DNA of 64,000 nucleotides. Origin: Crambe crambe (taxonomy: Eukaryota > Porifera > Demospongiae > Poecilosclerida > Crambeidae). The position numbers and the translations under genes are program-made. Below the pieces are notes generated by a model that saw only the letters and a list, made by a program, of their open reading frames with translations, ran no database searches and was not told the DNA's origin. Every line of letters starts with the position of its first letter. Position 1 is the stretch's first letter. Of the stretch, positions 30,126-42,523 are shown piece after piece. Where the stretch lies: NCBI GenBank assembly GCA_963924555.1, contig OZ004581.1, positions 5,123,338-5,187,337 of the forward strand, given 5' to 3'.

Positions 30126-31125
30126 AGAGTTTGAGCTAGTCAAGGCTTGGAGGAGGACACTCCCACATTCATGCATAATGATATAGGTGTTCCAGTCCCA
30201 TTGCTAGCTTTGTGTAATAACAGCAACTATTTCTAAATTACTTCATATCATTCTGTCTTGTGTGGTATTCTCTCACTTTCTGTATTGAGATGTGGTTACT
30301 CTATTCAGTCACCTCATCAGTCCAATAAGAGAGTTCCTGTGTTTGCTTCCAACAAATGATGTAGTATTCACTTGTGAGACCTACATATTATAGGCTCAAA
30401 GTGTTTGTCGGTGTTAGAATAAGATTAAAGGTCCATCCACTTACTGGCACTTTTAGTTGCAGTCATAATGGTGGGGGTTTAGAGATTTTTCTGCACTGAA
30501 TAAGCTGTTTTTAGGGCACAGGAGCCATATTATAGCCCTCCCAGTTATGCAAAAATTATGCTCTACCCTTCTGTAGTGTGACTTCTGGAGTGCTGGATGT
30601 TGTGGGGGCCAGTAGTGTAGTATGACCTAGCTATGTCTATGTATGGCTAGCTTCATGATGTATGCATTAATAACTTTTTGTGATTGTGTTAGTTAAGACT
30701 TTGAAATAAGCAGTGGTCCTTGAGATAGTCCAGGCAGTTGTTTATTACTGCACTGTTAGGACCTCTACATATCAGGAAGGTTTGGCAGTGTTGCACTTGA
30801 ATCACATGAACTGGCCTAGGAAATCTTCCCATGAGACACTATGGGGAGATATTCATATTCTGGTGTGGTGGAGATAAGTATTCTGAGTAGTAATGTGGTC
30901 AGAGGTCTAACTGCTTGCTTGAGTGAGAGTTTGAGCTAGTCATGGCTTTGAACTGAACAAGGAGAACACTCCTACATTCATGCATATAGGTGTCCTGGTG
31001 CCATTGCTATGTGTAGTTACTCAGGAATTATTCCTTCGGTCCCTAGAGTGTCTGTATTGATGTGGTTACTCTATTCATGCAGTCACCTCATTAGAGTACA
31101 CATTCCATACTCAGTCCAACAAGAG
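30126..31125 (+). repeat. Diverged 800 bp tandem duplication
   Basis: 30126-30345 and 30927-31125 share, in order, GAGTTTGAGCTAGTCA, ACACTCC(T)CACATTCATGCAT, CCATTGCTA, TGTGGTTACTCTATTCA and GTCACCTCAT. Related strings (GGTGTGGT(A/G)GAGATAA ... GTGGTCAGA) recur at 29.47, 30.86 and 32.0 kb. No coding frame was recognised. Confidence 0.55.
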
Positions 31126-32760
31126 AGTTTCTGTACCCATCCAATAAATTAACATTAGTAATGTTGTTGAAGGCAACAGAGGGAAGTTCAAATTACAGAC
31201 AAGACTACATATGCATCTCCCAATGTGCTTTGTAGTTCCAGCATATTATATTCTGAAAATCAGACTCAATGCATGCAATAATAATTTTGTCATTGGACAT
31301 TAATTTTTCCTTGTCAATTTCTTCATTATAACTTATGGTGAATAGGCCATGGCACATTATGCTGGCATAATTTTGAGCATAATAGCTAACATTGATTTGC
31401 AAGGCAAGCATAATCAGCACTCATAGACATAATTATTACAAAAAAAATCATTCATTTTGAATGGCTATTATACTCTAGCATGACACTCAATTCCTGTCTT
31501 GCAGTGAGCTAACAGTAAAAAAATCAGTATCAGCTGATTCACAAGCCATGAAACAAACCCAGGGTCAGATTACTGAGGTCAAAGGTCAATAGTACTAGTG
31601 CACATATGAGCATAATAACTTTACACATGAGCATAATAACATGATTTTTTGAGCATAAAAGAATAGCATAATAGCTAATTTTTGAACATAATGTGCCAAG
31701 GCCTAATGTTGAACAGCTATATAATAAGACATACTTCTGCTGAATGAATATGTGGGGTGGGAGGCGTATCTGGGTGTCAGCTAGCATAAGTCCCATAGCA
31801 TTCTGATTTTAAATCTTGTGCGGTAGGTACATGGTTTTGCAGAATCTTTGCAACAAGAATAATTAATGCTGAAATTGTTGTGATAGAGCTATACTGCATG
31901 CTGTGGTCCAGGTCTTGCTCTAGCTATACCACTTCCAAATAAGGAACAGTCTTGGGTCTTCAGTCTTCAAGTTCTGTTGCAAAGGTTCTGTAAAACCCTG
32001 TATCTTGGTGTGGTAGAGATAATACTCCAAGTGGGAATATGGTCAGACTTCAGAATAGGCTTATCAAATTTGCAGCTGTTATTGTGGTAGGTTGTGTGAT
32101 CTACATATATGTAGCTATGACCCTCGTGAAGGAACTTCATGCTATAATTATGTGAAGGTCACATCATATGTGCATGAATTTCAGTAGGTGTAGAATCGGC
32201 AGCAACCATGCAGCTATGTAGAAACTATGTCATTGTGATTTTATGTTGAACTAGCCAATGTCATTGGGTCACCCTTCCTCCTGTTGAGCACGTAGATAAG
32301 TCCTATATATCATTATAAGGACAAAAACCTCATTCCTCCTTACATTTTGCGTTGTACACAAGCAATACATACACATGTGCATACAATAGCCTGGGGCATT
32401 TTGGAGAAGAAAAATTAATGACCTGAAAGTCAGCTCATTGAAATTATAACCAGAAAGTGGAGAGGTCATGGACCTTAGACATTCTGGGTAACAACCTCTT
32501 TCAGTGTTATTATACATGTGGATGTGGTTACTTCCTGAGTAGTTGGTATTCCCTACACCTACTGATTGCAGGAGAGTTCTCCTTGTTCATTCCCTGACTA
32601 GCACATACTCTCACTCAAGGGCCATGCACAGTTTACTCAGAGTACTCCTATGACACTGATTTTGAAGTTACATTAGAGTACAGAGAAGGAGGGGGAGATG
32701 AGTCACATAAATTGGGGTGTGTCATTTATACCAATTAATCAGCTACATGTAAATCAACCT
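31126..32760. other. No gene recognised; repeats with GAGCATAATA motif
   Basis: GAGCATAATA-type strings recur at 31.38, 31.60-31.69 kb and again at 48.5 and 50.3 kb. TGGGGCATTTTGGAG and TGACCTGAAAGTCAGC at about 32.39-32.43 kb belong to a window-wide repeat. Confidence 0.4.
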
Positions 32761-32854
32761 CAAAAATTTGTATGTATGATCTTGTGGTTGTGTGTGTAGC
32801 TTTATTTAAGCAAGCTCTTTTAACCTTGAATTTAGTTGAGTGATTCACTGAATC

Positions 32855-33202
32855 ATGTCTGCTCCAACACTTGAAGAGATCTGTGAACACGTTCAAGTTT
32901 CACCAAAGGCACTTAATCAAGAGTGTACATTAGAAGGCCAAGATATTCTTGCTGATTATTGCGGCTCTTGCGAAAAAGTTGCAAAGAAGTTATTCCTATC
33001 AGACACTGCAGAGATTGTTATTGGTCTTATTAGAAAGCGAGGACCTGAAGATCAAGGATCAGAACTCGTGCAGATATGGGTGGAAAAATATGCACAAAAT
33101 GCAACATATGAGAGATTTTTCAAAGTTCTTCTTGAGTTGGAGCAGGCCAACAGTGTGAAAAAAGCTATCAAAAAGCTGAAAGAAAAGAAATTATTGGGTT
33201 AG
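32855..33202 (+). CDS. Death-fold (death-like) domain exon, copy 1
   Basis: 115 residues beginning MSAPTLEEICEHVQVSPKAL and ending IKKLKEKKLLG. The alpha-helical pattern (CEKVAKKLFLSD, GSELVQIWVEKYAQNATYER, FFKVLLEL) and its close paralogue at 47000-47326 support a death-fold adaptor module, probably acting by homotypic interaction in the cytoplasm. The ATG at 32855 follows CTGAATC. The paralogue instead starts after an acceptor, so this may be a first exon. The TAG stop at 33200-33202 overlaps a donor (G|GTTAGT at 33198). Splicing there would remove the stop and continue in phase 1 to the linker exon at 33634, replacing the last Gly by Glu-Gln-Pro-Pro. Confidence 0.75.
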   Translation: MSAPTLEEICEHVQVSPKALNQECTLEGQDILADYCGSCEKVAKKLFLSDTAEIVIGLIRKRGPEDQGSELVQIWVEKYAQNATYERFFKVLLELEQANSVKKAIKKLKEKKLLG

Positions 33203-33633
33203 TTAGGGTGAACAAAGCAAGCCCCACACAAGGAGTTAGTTGAGAATTTGTACGTACATTGTATAGTTGCAGTTTCTTTACATGACGACCTTGGATGCAA
33301 ACTGAGCATGTGCACTCTCCCCATAATGCCTGCATTTCCCTAGAAAGTGGGGTTGTTAAACCTTTTGCAGTGGAACCTCATAGTCAACTTATGTGGGGAT
33401 TTGAGACACAACCACAGAATTAGCCTTAAAACTTGAATTAGTGTTGCCTGCTTCTAGCAAAATAAGGACTGGTATTGAATATCTTCTCTGAAGCCTTGTA
33501 GCAAGTACATGCAGGGAGGCAGTTTCAAATTTGAGATGGGAATGCCTATAATAGACAATGTATGTACATTATTAACATTAATAATGATATTTTGACTGCG
33601 AAATAATATTACACTGCTCATTATCTCCAACAG

Positions 33634-33669
33634 AACAACCTCCAAAAGAACTTTCTGCTGCTGCTGGTG
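33634..33669 (+). CDS. 36 nt phase-1 linker exon, copy 1
   Basis: Between TTATCTCCAACAG and GTGAGT lie 36 bases that, with one base from the previous exon, encode EQPPKELSAAAG. The homologous exon at 47843-47878 keeps both splice sites and length. PPKEPA occurs again in the 44859 exon. It is a proline-containing spacer between death-fold modules. Confidence 0.65.
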
Positions 33670-33734
33670 GTGAGTAAACCAGTACATACTTATGTACATG
33701 TATAACCCTGTACAACACATATAAGAGGGATCTA

Positions 33735-34314
33735 CCATAAATCAGGGAAATTTCGCGTAAAATATCTTCGCATTTTATTTTTGATGTGTTTATTATTCTT
33801 TTTTTTGAATCACCCACAAATTATTTACAACAATGAAAATTTCGCTACTAAATCCAGCTGGAAAAAAATGGTGGCAAGTGCTAGCGCAGAGTTCCAGATC
33901 ACTTACTGTGTTCGTGGCTACCATGTGTACCTGATGCCAGTCTAGGTGAAACACTAGAGTGTGAGAGGGAGCCAACGAATGAAAAGGACAGGTACGCGGT
34001 GGCAGTGAAGAAATCAGGTATGATTGTAGGACATGTGGTCAAAAGAATATCTCGAACTAACTAACTCTGCCTCCACTTCACAATTTGCTCGAGCAATAGA
34101 TCTGGAAAACCATCCTTTTGCTTCAAATACTTGAGGAGAGACATGACTGCAATGCAAGCAAGCTAGTTATATAGTGCTAGTACGCCATGTGCTTCCTACC
34201 GTATACTTTCAATGTTTTTATAATCTGGTTGTAGAAAATATTTCACGTGTTTAATTTTTGTTGTTTGAGCCAACCACGAATTATTTTTAACAACGAAAAT
34301 TTCCTGATTTATGG
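33735..34314. mobile_element. 580 bp TA-flanked element inserted in an intron; empty site in the paralogous copy
   Basis: The ends CCATAAATCAGGGAAATTT and AAATTTCCTGATTTATGG are inverted and flanked by TA at 33733-33734 and 34315-34316. The duplicated intron at 47951-47980 reads straight through GGGATCTACTGGAATCAGTG, with a single TA at 47963-47964. This is direct evidence of insertion after the duplication. Similar GAAAATTTCCC(A/T)AT... stretches near 44.27, 53.76 and 56.77 kb appear to be relatives. No coding capacity. Confidence 0.85.
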
Positions 34315-34374
34315 TACTGGAATCAGTGATAGCAAGTTGGCAGATTATTTATTTTTTATTATTTTATTTTCAAG

Positions 34375-34423
34375 GAAGTCGTATCGCTTCAGATTCTGCT
34401 AGCGAAGTACAAAAAAAGATTAA
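34375..34423 (+). CDS. Putative phase-1 linker exon, copy 1
   Basis: After the acceptor TTTATTTTCAAG the frame reads (G)SRIASDSASEVQKKI. It is homologous to GIRIAPDSSEV at 48013 and GSRIEADSGEAI at 56540. The donor is uncertain: GTACAA at 34407 or GTATAA at 34424 are candidates, and the second would break phase 1. Confidence 0.45.
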
Positions 34424-34635
34424 GTATAAATTTTTATCATTCCATTTAGAAATACTTTTAGCCCCCCTTCCTGTGGCTATGACATTGTTCAATATTATGA
34501 ATCATGCCTAACATGTCATGCCATTAGCCTTAGGTATGTTATATCCACCACTTTGTTAGTAGCGATTCGGCCTTAACAATGTCTAGATGATACTCTCCTA
34601 TTAATCATAGCTCTCACTATGTGAGCTGCCAGATT

Positions 34636-34872
34636 CTTCTTGTCTATTATTCTTCTTAGACAACCATATCTCGCAAGCCACTCAAGCTATTCTGGATATA
34701 TCCACTCCAATATATGTGCAATATATGTATATAACTACCAGCTACAATCTTTTCTTGAAAGAGTTGATATAAAAGGAGACAGTACATTGAATATCGGAAG
34801 CCATTTTTATTTTAGTAATGGAAATGCACATGATTTTAATTATCTGAAATTACATGTGCACTCAGCTCATAC
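34636..34872 (+). mobile_element. Fragment of the foldback repeat family
   Basis: From TTATTCTTCTTAGACAACCA to the CACATGATTTTAATTATCTG region it matches the body of the family (compare 39136-39370), diverged by many substitutions. Its age exceeds that of the 38-41 kb copies. A 78-codon frame here is repeat-derived. Confidence 0.65.
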
Positions 34873-35145
34873 ATAGCAGCTAGCTGTCTACTGGTATTTC
34901 AGCTAATGTCATTTGCATCCTCAATCTCCAAGTATATAGTTGAACACTTCAAGTCTTGACTCGCTGATCATAATCATTGGGCTGCTGAAATTATTGTTAT
35001 GCCATAGCTATATATATATAAATTTTATGTATACATTGTGTAGGTAGCTATGGCCTAAGGTAGACATGCATGATTGTGACTGCCTGTCAGTCGTAAAGCA
35101 TGTGGCTGCCTATCTCTTATCACTGAAAAAACAAAGGTGTGTGTG

Positions 35146-35156
35146 TGAGAGAGGGA

Positions 35157-35227
<71 letters not shown>
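35146..35227 (+). repeat. (GA)n microsatellite
   Basis: About 80 bases of nearly pure GA. Long frames on both strands across it (RERERE and LSLSLS repeats) are artefacts. A foldback-family fragment (TGGATGACCATTGCTCAAAA) follows at about 35268. Confidence 0.95.
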
Positions 35228-35230
<3 letters not shown>

Positions 35231-35370
35231 CAGGAGGAACAAGTGAGGGAAAAATATTTCTGTGAAATGGATGACCATTGCTCAAAAAAGTATGCAAAAA
35301 GAAGGGGTCAATCTTTGTTTCGGTAGCTTCAGATATAGTGCAGTGAGTAGTGTATGTATATGTTTTTGAG

Positions 35371-37400
35371 CATCCCTACCTTATTTTTTCATTTCACAGA
35401 ATTTTTTTTTCCCCTCATGTTTAATTAATTGAGCCAATTTTTGGAAAAGGCTTTATTCCACAGCTCCATACTGTATAGACCACTTCTTCTAAAGCGCAGC
35501 ATCCATGCAGTATCTTGCTCTAATCATCAAGTAGAGGTAACTATTCCCTTTCCATGCTCTACCCAATATCATTTGGATGAGCCAGCCCTGTTTTAATCAG
35601 TCTTTCATTTAAGATGCACTGAAATGGATTCTGGCCAAAATTAATGTAAACAGGACTTCCAAAAGAACATGCTGTTGGTGACTTGTCTATAATGGTATGG
35701 AGATGTAGTTTAGGTAACTTCAAGCGATCATGAACAGCTGCTTGAACTATTTAGACGTGTGCACACAGCTTCTTAGCCTTGTTCCCAGGCCTTAAATTCT
35801 CTCTCATCAGATATCATCAAAGAAAAGGTAAATTACTGTGCAATCTGCCAAATTTAATTATTTCTACTGCCATACGGTTTCATAACACTTAATAAGATGC
35901 TGCCTCATGGTATTTTGATCAAACACAAGGTTTTGTGTACCATGAACATATAGCAACAGCAAAAATGCCACAGTCGTGACCATCTTAGTTGTCTTGGAGA
36001 TTTTGCCATCTTTATAACACTATTGCTTCCAAAAAGCTGCTGGATCAACTTAATTGCTTAATTGTTATTGAATCAAGTGATGGGTAGATCGAGTCATAAA
36101 TCATTACTTCACCAACCAAACAGTTGATTGTAGATGCAACAATCCAGTCACTAAGTCCTTGTGATAAGCTTTACCAGGCTTATTTTTTCCTTTTCTTCTT
36201 GGTTTCCGAAAAATCAGATTTAATATTGGTGGAATGTGAATGCTCGCTCATGCGAGCTTGCTTACACGCGTGCATGCTATACTGAGCATGCACATGTAAG
36301 CACTCTTAATTGATCGATGGTATCTGTTTAAAGTTGTGTTAGGGGACCAAAAGTATCTGGACACTGACTCTAGGACGATCCAGCTGTTGCTTCACTGCAT
36401 CGTAATGTCTAGATAGCTAGCTGAACTCCTAAATCTTAGATCGATTGTGTAATTTTCGTATTCGTAATATTGACAACCTTTACCATACCTATGTATACTT
36501 TTGTGGAATTAATTTTGGCGATTGAGTCTTCAACCGCCAAACCGCCAAATTAAATTTTCTACCGATATTTCATATATCACATGACTCCATTTCCTTTAAA
36601 ACCATTAGATAATTTGCAAATAGAAGGTAGTGTGGTTTGTTTTTTTTTCGAGAAAAGTTGGTTCAAGTCCTTGGATGTTTCCAAACTGTAATTTCTGGGC
36701 AAAATTCTGTTGCAAAACTTCAGTTTGCAAGGGACTCCAAGCCCCTTGTGGCTAATCAGATGAATAGCAACTCAATCCTTTTATGATACATTGAATAATA
36801 CATTGAATGGAGCCATTTCTGATGAAATTCAGAATAAAAAGAGCAGGCAGCCGAAATTTGCCTCAGAACATGGCTAACTATTCTGGATTACTGCTACAGT
36901 GTATGGATCTTCTTCATTATCAGTTTCTCGTCTACATGACAACTGTTCTCCTACAGCTGGTCTTGTAGATAACACAGCTTTCGATAGAGAATTCAGATGG
37001 TATGTCTTTGACCGCACAAACTACACATGCCTATAGCACTTCTATAGCCTTTTATCTTAGAGACACTAGTGCTGGTAGCATAAGTCAATAGCATTCGGAA
37101 GCAGTACGAAAGCAAAATTGAATGACGTTAGCAAGCTGATGCAGTATGATTAGCCCCCAAAAGAGCACTCGAAACTAACTGAACGACATAAGTAAGCTGA
37201 TACAGCATGCTTAGCCTGCAAAAAGCACTAGAAACTGACAAAGTAACTGAACTATATAAGCAAGGAAACCAACTGAGAAACTGAGCAACCATAGATAATA
37301 GAAACCGTAGGTGGACAAGAAATGCCCATTGAGTTAATTGTCAAAATCCGTGTTGCGTGTGTGGGTGTAGGGTGAATTTCAATGCAGCTTATCAAGGCTT
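35371..37400. other. 2 kb without recognisable gene
   Basis: Read on both strands, this shows no family resemblance and no frame above 60 codons. Near 35655 TCCAAAAGAACATGCTGTTGG echoes the linker-exon sequence (CCAAAAGAACCTGCTGTTGG at 44909-44929), perhaps an exon relic. Confidence 0.4.
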
Positions 37401-38070
37401 ATCAAAGTGCTTGTGGTAAGTAGCTATTTACAGCTTTTGATGTGTGGAGCTTTCTGGTTGGAACCACCACTTACTTACATGACTCTTGTCTCTGATGCAA
37501 TATCAAGCACTGGAGCCTATCATGCTCATTTGCTCACTGTCTAAAGCTAAAGTAGTAGCTTATCTAGAACTAAACAGCAAAATCTTCTAAAGAGTTGTAG
37601 CACTAAAGAATGCTTGCTTGCTTGCTGTCAAGTGAATGTTGAACATTTCCCTAGTATATCTAGGTCTACACTCCAAAATGCCCCAGGCATATGTATGTTA
37701 CCTACATAAGTGTCCCTAATTAGTAGCGCTGCTGTATGTTCCAATTCAAATTAAGCTAGATTTTTTTCTACAGCTTTTTGCAGTCTACACTAAGACCCAC
37801 TAAATTGGGTACTCAGGAATGTACATTAGCAACCACAAAATAAACCACACGTGATGGTATGACGTTTCATAACATTCACGTGAACAACTATTACAAATAC
37901 ATTCTATCGCTAAAATTATCTGAGCCATGGATTATGGAAATTCGCAAAGTGTCATTACAGTGCCACACCCACCAATGACGCTTCTAGGCTATGTTTTGGG
38001 AGGAGATGAGACACGGTTGATATCTCTAATTCTGGACAGGTAGGAGTTACCATGGTAGTATAATACTATA
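37401..38070 (+). repeat. Left part of the 2.6 kb duplicated segment, copy A
   Basis: GGCTTATCAAAGTGCTTGTG onward matches 60457-61135 with few differences, up to the TA at 38069-38070 where the composite element begins. It includes AGGTCTACACTCCAAAATGC, a string repeated elsewhere in the window. Confidence 0.85.
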
Positions 38071-41000
38071 AGGGAAAAAGCATTTCGTGAAATGAAAAAA
38101 GATGTAGGGATGACCACTGCACAAAAAAGTAAGGAAACAAGAAGGATGGAATCTTTGTTCTGTATATCCAGCCAACAATCCCTACATATACGTCGGGTAG
38201 CTTCAGATTATAGTGTAGTAATGTACGTACATGTAGGGATTGTTGGCTGGATATACAGAACAAAGATTCCATCCTTCTTGTTTCCTTACTTTTTTGTGCA
38301 GTGGTCATCCCTACATCTTTTTTCATTTCACGAAATGCTTTTTCCCTTACTTGTTCCTGGTCTTTTTTCCCTCTCTTTTACGGTTTTAGCTATGTATAGA
38401 GTTCATTCTTCTATGTGTATGCAGGGACAGATGAAAGAAGAATAGTTCTCCAATAGCATACCAGCCCAATCACTATCAACGAGTCAAGGTGGAGGTAGAA
38501 GATGCTGAAATAGAGTCTACCTTGTTGAATCTAAATCCCCGAGTCGATACAGTAGTCTATCATCATCATCACTATTCTAGCTACATATACCTATACCTAG
38601 CTAGCTAGCTAGGCAGCTGAATAATATCAGAGAGTGCGGTAGCACTCTCTATGTAGGGATGACTCGGACGGCCACGCGCGCCGCCTATAGACTAATACAA
38701 AAGTGAAATTCTAGTTCTCCCACTTAGACCTAACAAAAGCTACTGTGAATGATTATCCAGCCTACTAGAGCCTACTACAATGTTCAGACCAAGTTTCAGG
38801 ACCAGGGAGCTTACCGTTTCAGAAATACGGCAAGCAGGTAAATCGCTATATTCTTCTTCTTCTCTATTATTATTATCAGAGAGTGCGGTAGCACTCTCTA
38901 TGTAGGGATGACTCGGACGGCCGCGCGCGCCGCCTATAGACTAATACTAAAGTGAAATTCTAGTTCTCCCACTTAGACCTAACAAAAGCTACTGTGAATG
39001 ATTATCCAGCCTACTAGAGCCTACTACAATGTGCAGACCAAGTTTCAGGACCAGGGAGCTTACCGTTTCAGAAATACGGCAAGCAGGTAAATCGCTATAT
39101 TCTTCTTCTTCTCTATTATTATTATTATTATTATTATTCTTCTTCTTAGACAACCATATCTCTCGAACCACTCAAGCTACAGCCATGATTTCTGGACAAA
39201 TCCACTCCAAATTCTACCAACTACGATCTTTTCTACTCGTTGATCCTCGAAAGAGTCGATGAAAAAGGAGACACTATGGAGCACAGCACTCGACTAATTC
39301 AATTAGGAAGCCATCTTTTCTATAATACGCATGCGCATGTATTTGAATATCCAATTATTCGAAATCATAATATTACTCAGCTGTCTCTAGCTAGCTAGCT
39401 AGCTAGCTCTAGCTGATGATAGACTACTGTATCGATTCGGGGATTTAGATTCACCACGGTAGACTCTATTTCAGCATCTTCGACCTCCAAGTATGGCTCA
39501 ACAACACAACACCTTGACTCGATAAGTGATTGGGCTGGTATGCTATTGGAGAACTTCTTTCATCTGTCCCTGCATACACATAGAAGAATGAACTCTAATC
39601 ATAGCTAAAACCATAAAAGAGAGGAAAAAAGACCAGGAACAAGTAAGGGAAAAAGCATTTCGTGAAATGAAAAAAAGATGTAGGGATGACCACTGCTCAA
39701 AAAAGTAAGGAAACAAGAAGGATGGAAATGGGATCAATCTTTGTTCTGTATATCCAGCCAACAATCCCTACATATACGTCAGGTAACTTCAGATTATAGT
39801 GTAGTAATGTGTGTATATGTAGGGATTGTTGGCTGGATATACAGAACAAAGATTGATCCCATTTCCATCCTTCTTGTTTCCTTACTTTTTTGAGCAGTGG
39901 TCATCCCTACATCTTTTTTTCATTTCACGAAATGCTTTTTCCCTTATTATTATTATTATTATTATTATTATTCTTCTTAGACAACCATATCTCTCGAACC
40001 ACTCAAGCTACAGCCATGATTTCTGGACAAATCCACTCCAAATTCTACCAACTACGATCTTTTCTACTCGTTGATCCTCGAAAGAGTCGATGAAAAAGGA
40101 GACACTATGGAGCACAGCACTCGACTAATTCAATTAGGAAGCCATCTTTTCTATAATACGCATGCGCATGTATTTGAATATCCAATTATTCGAAATCATA
40201 ATATTACTCAGCTGTCTCTAGCTAGCTAGCTAGCTCTAGCTGATGATAGACTACTGTATCGATTCGGGGATTTAGATTCACCACGGTAGACTCTATTTCA
40301 GCATCTTCGACCTCCAAGTATGGCTCAACAACACAACACCTTGACTCGATAAATGATTGGGCTGGTATGCTATTGGAGAACTTCTTTCATCTGTCCCTAC
40401 ATACACATAAAAGAATGAACTCTAATCATAGCTAAAACCATAAAAGAGAGGAAAAAAGACCAGGAACAAGTAAGGGAAAAAGCATTTCGTGAAATGAAAA
40501 AAAGATGTAGGGATGACCACTGCTCAAAAAAGTAAGGAAACAAGAAGGATGGAAATGGGATCAATCTTTGTTCTGTATATCCAGCCAACAATCCCTACAT
40601 ATACGTCAGGTAACTTCAGATTATAGTGTAGTAATGTGTGTATATGTAGGGATTGTTGGCTGGATATACAGAACAAAGATTGATCCCATTTCCATCCTTC
40701 TTGTTTCCTTACTTTTTTGAGCAGTGGTCATCCCTACATCTTTTTTTCATTTCACGAAATGCTTTTTCCCTTATTATAATTTCGAATAATTCGATATCAA
40801 ATACATGCGCATGCGTATTATAGAAAAGATGGCTTCCTAATTGAATTAGTCGAGTGCTGTGCTCCTTAGTGTCTCCTTTTTCATCGACTCTTTCGAGGAT
40901 CAACGAGTAGAAAAGATCGTAGTTCGTAGAATTTGGAGTGGATTTGTCCAGAAATCATAGCTGTAGCTTGAGTGGTTCGAGAGATATGGTTGTCTAAGAA

Positions 41001-41276
41001 GAATAATAAGAATAATAATAATAATAATAATAATAATAGAGAAGAAGAAGAATATAGCGATTTACCTGCTTGCCGTATTTCTGAAACGGTAAGCTCCCTG
41101 GTCCTGAAACTTGGTCTGCACATCGTAGTAGGCTCTAGTAGGCTGGATAATCATTCACAGTAGCTTTTGTTAGGTCTAAGTGGGGGAACTGGAATTTCAC
41201 TTTTGTATTAGTCTATAGGCGGCGCGCGCGGCCGTCCGAGTCATCCCTACATAGAGAGTGCTACCGCACTCTCTGA
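38071..41276. mobile_element. 3.2 kb composite of foldback repeats inserted in copy A
   Basis: The insertion starts AGGGAAAAAGCATTTCGTG and ends CACTCTCTGA. A single TA at 61134-61135 in copy B is duplicated at 38069-38070 and 41277-41278. Inside are several units of one family. Hairpin arms (CATTTCGTGAAATGAAAAAA ... CCAGCCAACAATCCC) form mirror pairs at about 38071-38352, 39650-39946 and 40480-40775. Body units start TCAGAGAGTGCGGTAGCACT at 38627 and 38876, and one in reverse ends at 41276. Each body has a hairpin, a GGCCGCGCGCGCCG palindrome, a conserved CAGACCAAGTTTCAGGACCA stretch and an (ATT)n microsatellite. Identical short frames on opposite strands arise from the mirror structure. No transposase was found, so it is non-autonomous. 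Confidence 0.85.
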
Positions 41277-41906
41277 TAGTATTGAGGTCAGGGATGATGT
41301 CATCCAAAAATGAAGTACCACTGACCTTTTGCTGAACACTGCACAGTCTACTGAAAATTGGGAAAATGGATGGAGAAGAAGAAAGCCGTGTAGCAAGGAT
41401 GCTATAAGCCTAAAGCCATTAGTCATAGAGGGCTAACTATTGTATGCAGTGATACTAGTGGGTCTAATCTAGACTGCTGTGGAGCTATAAAAGATTTGAA
41501 GTTAGTTTTGAGTATGCCAGTTCGTGGTTAAAAAGTGGTATTTTTGTCACTATTTGTGACCGTGTCTCGAAGCACGAAGTATGATACTGAAAAGGTATGT
41601 TGGAATATGAAGCATGGACTACCTCTCAGCAAAGAGTCAAGATCAGGAAAGTGTTTGCTGCAACTTGCACAGTCAACCCAAGTCATCGCCCTCAAGTAAA
41701 TTCACCTCTAGAACTGGTTCATTTTTCAATGGACTATTCAAGTAAAACGTCATTAAGCGGCGTATTGTTTTCGCTGTTTTTGAAATAAGAAATGATAAAT
41801 GACATAATGAAAGTTATGATATAAAAAATATAGACATACTGAATGATATAAAAAATATAGACATACTGAATGAGCAAAACATGTCCTATTGCTTGATACA
41901 AGCCTT

Positions 41907-41928
41907 CCCCCCCCCCCCCCCCCCCCCC
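41907..41928 (+). repeat. Homopolymer C22
   Basis: A 22-base C run; the counterpart in copy B is 28 bases (61737-61764). Confidence 0.9.
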
Positions 41929-42447
41929 GAGTTGTAACCTTTGTACCTTGCTCTTAGCGTAGACTGTTTGTCATAGAGAGAGGGTAGGTGGATTGTAGGC
42001 GCTTGGCTTATCCAAGTGCTTGTGGTAAGCACAGCATGGAGAATTCGAATGGCTCACTCAACTGTATGCATGCCAGAAAGTCTTATCACTATACCAGAAT
42101 GGCTCTAATAAATGCATGCCAGAATGACTCGGGGGGCATCTCCAAGCTATTTTAATATGCTGACAAAGCAAATAAGAACCTGAGTTGGTTTAGCGAGCAT
42201 TTTCGATCCCCCATGGCTGCAAGGCACTATCAAAGAAGTCTGGTTTTATTTACAGCTATCCATCCAACTTTAATAGCTAATAGCACATTTCATTTTTCTT
42301 GCACATCTTTTCTAATACATGGTTTTAGTCTACGGTATGTCAATGGCTATGTGATGTTATGGGGTTGGAGGGGTCAGAACATAATGTCACAATGATGTTA
42401 TGTTTTCCAAAAATAGTTTATGAAAGGGAAAAAAAATTATGCTACAT

Positions 42448-42523
42448 AAAAAGGCCATGTAGGGCTAGTCTGTACTTTTACTGCTATAGGTGAAAGTACA
42501 GACTAACCCTACATGGCCTTTTT
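42448..42523. repeat. Perfect hairpin in the duplicated segment, copy A
   Basis: AAAAAGGCCATGTAGGGCTA ... GTACTTT pairs with AAAGTAC ... TAACCCTACATGGCCTTTTT around a 14-base loop. One arm base pair differs (GGGCTAG / TAACCC). Copy B carries the same hairpin at 62284-62357. The flanking AAGGGAAAAAA and CTTTTCACTTG echo the foldback-family arms. Confidence 0.8.

Noticed and set aside
35055..35326. Long frames on both strands over the GA tract
   Set aside because: They are translations of a dinucleotide microsatellite (RERERE and LSLSLS) and carry no gene signal.
38066..38445. Two frames on opposite strands encoding the same N-terminal peptide
   Set aside because: The identity follows from the mirror-image arms of the foldback element, not from two genes.
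42448..42523. Hairpin considered as a microRNA precursor
   Set aside because: Near-perfect symmetry and its position in a repeated segment fit a foldback end better; no expression evidence is available.
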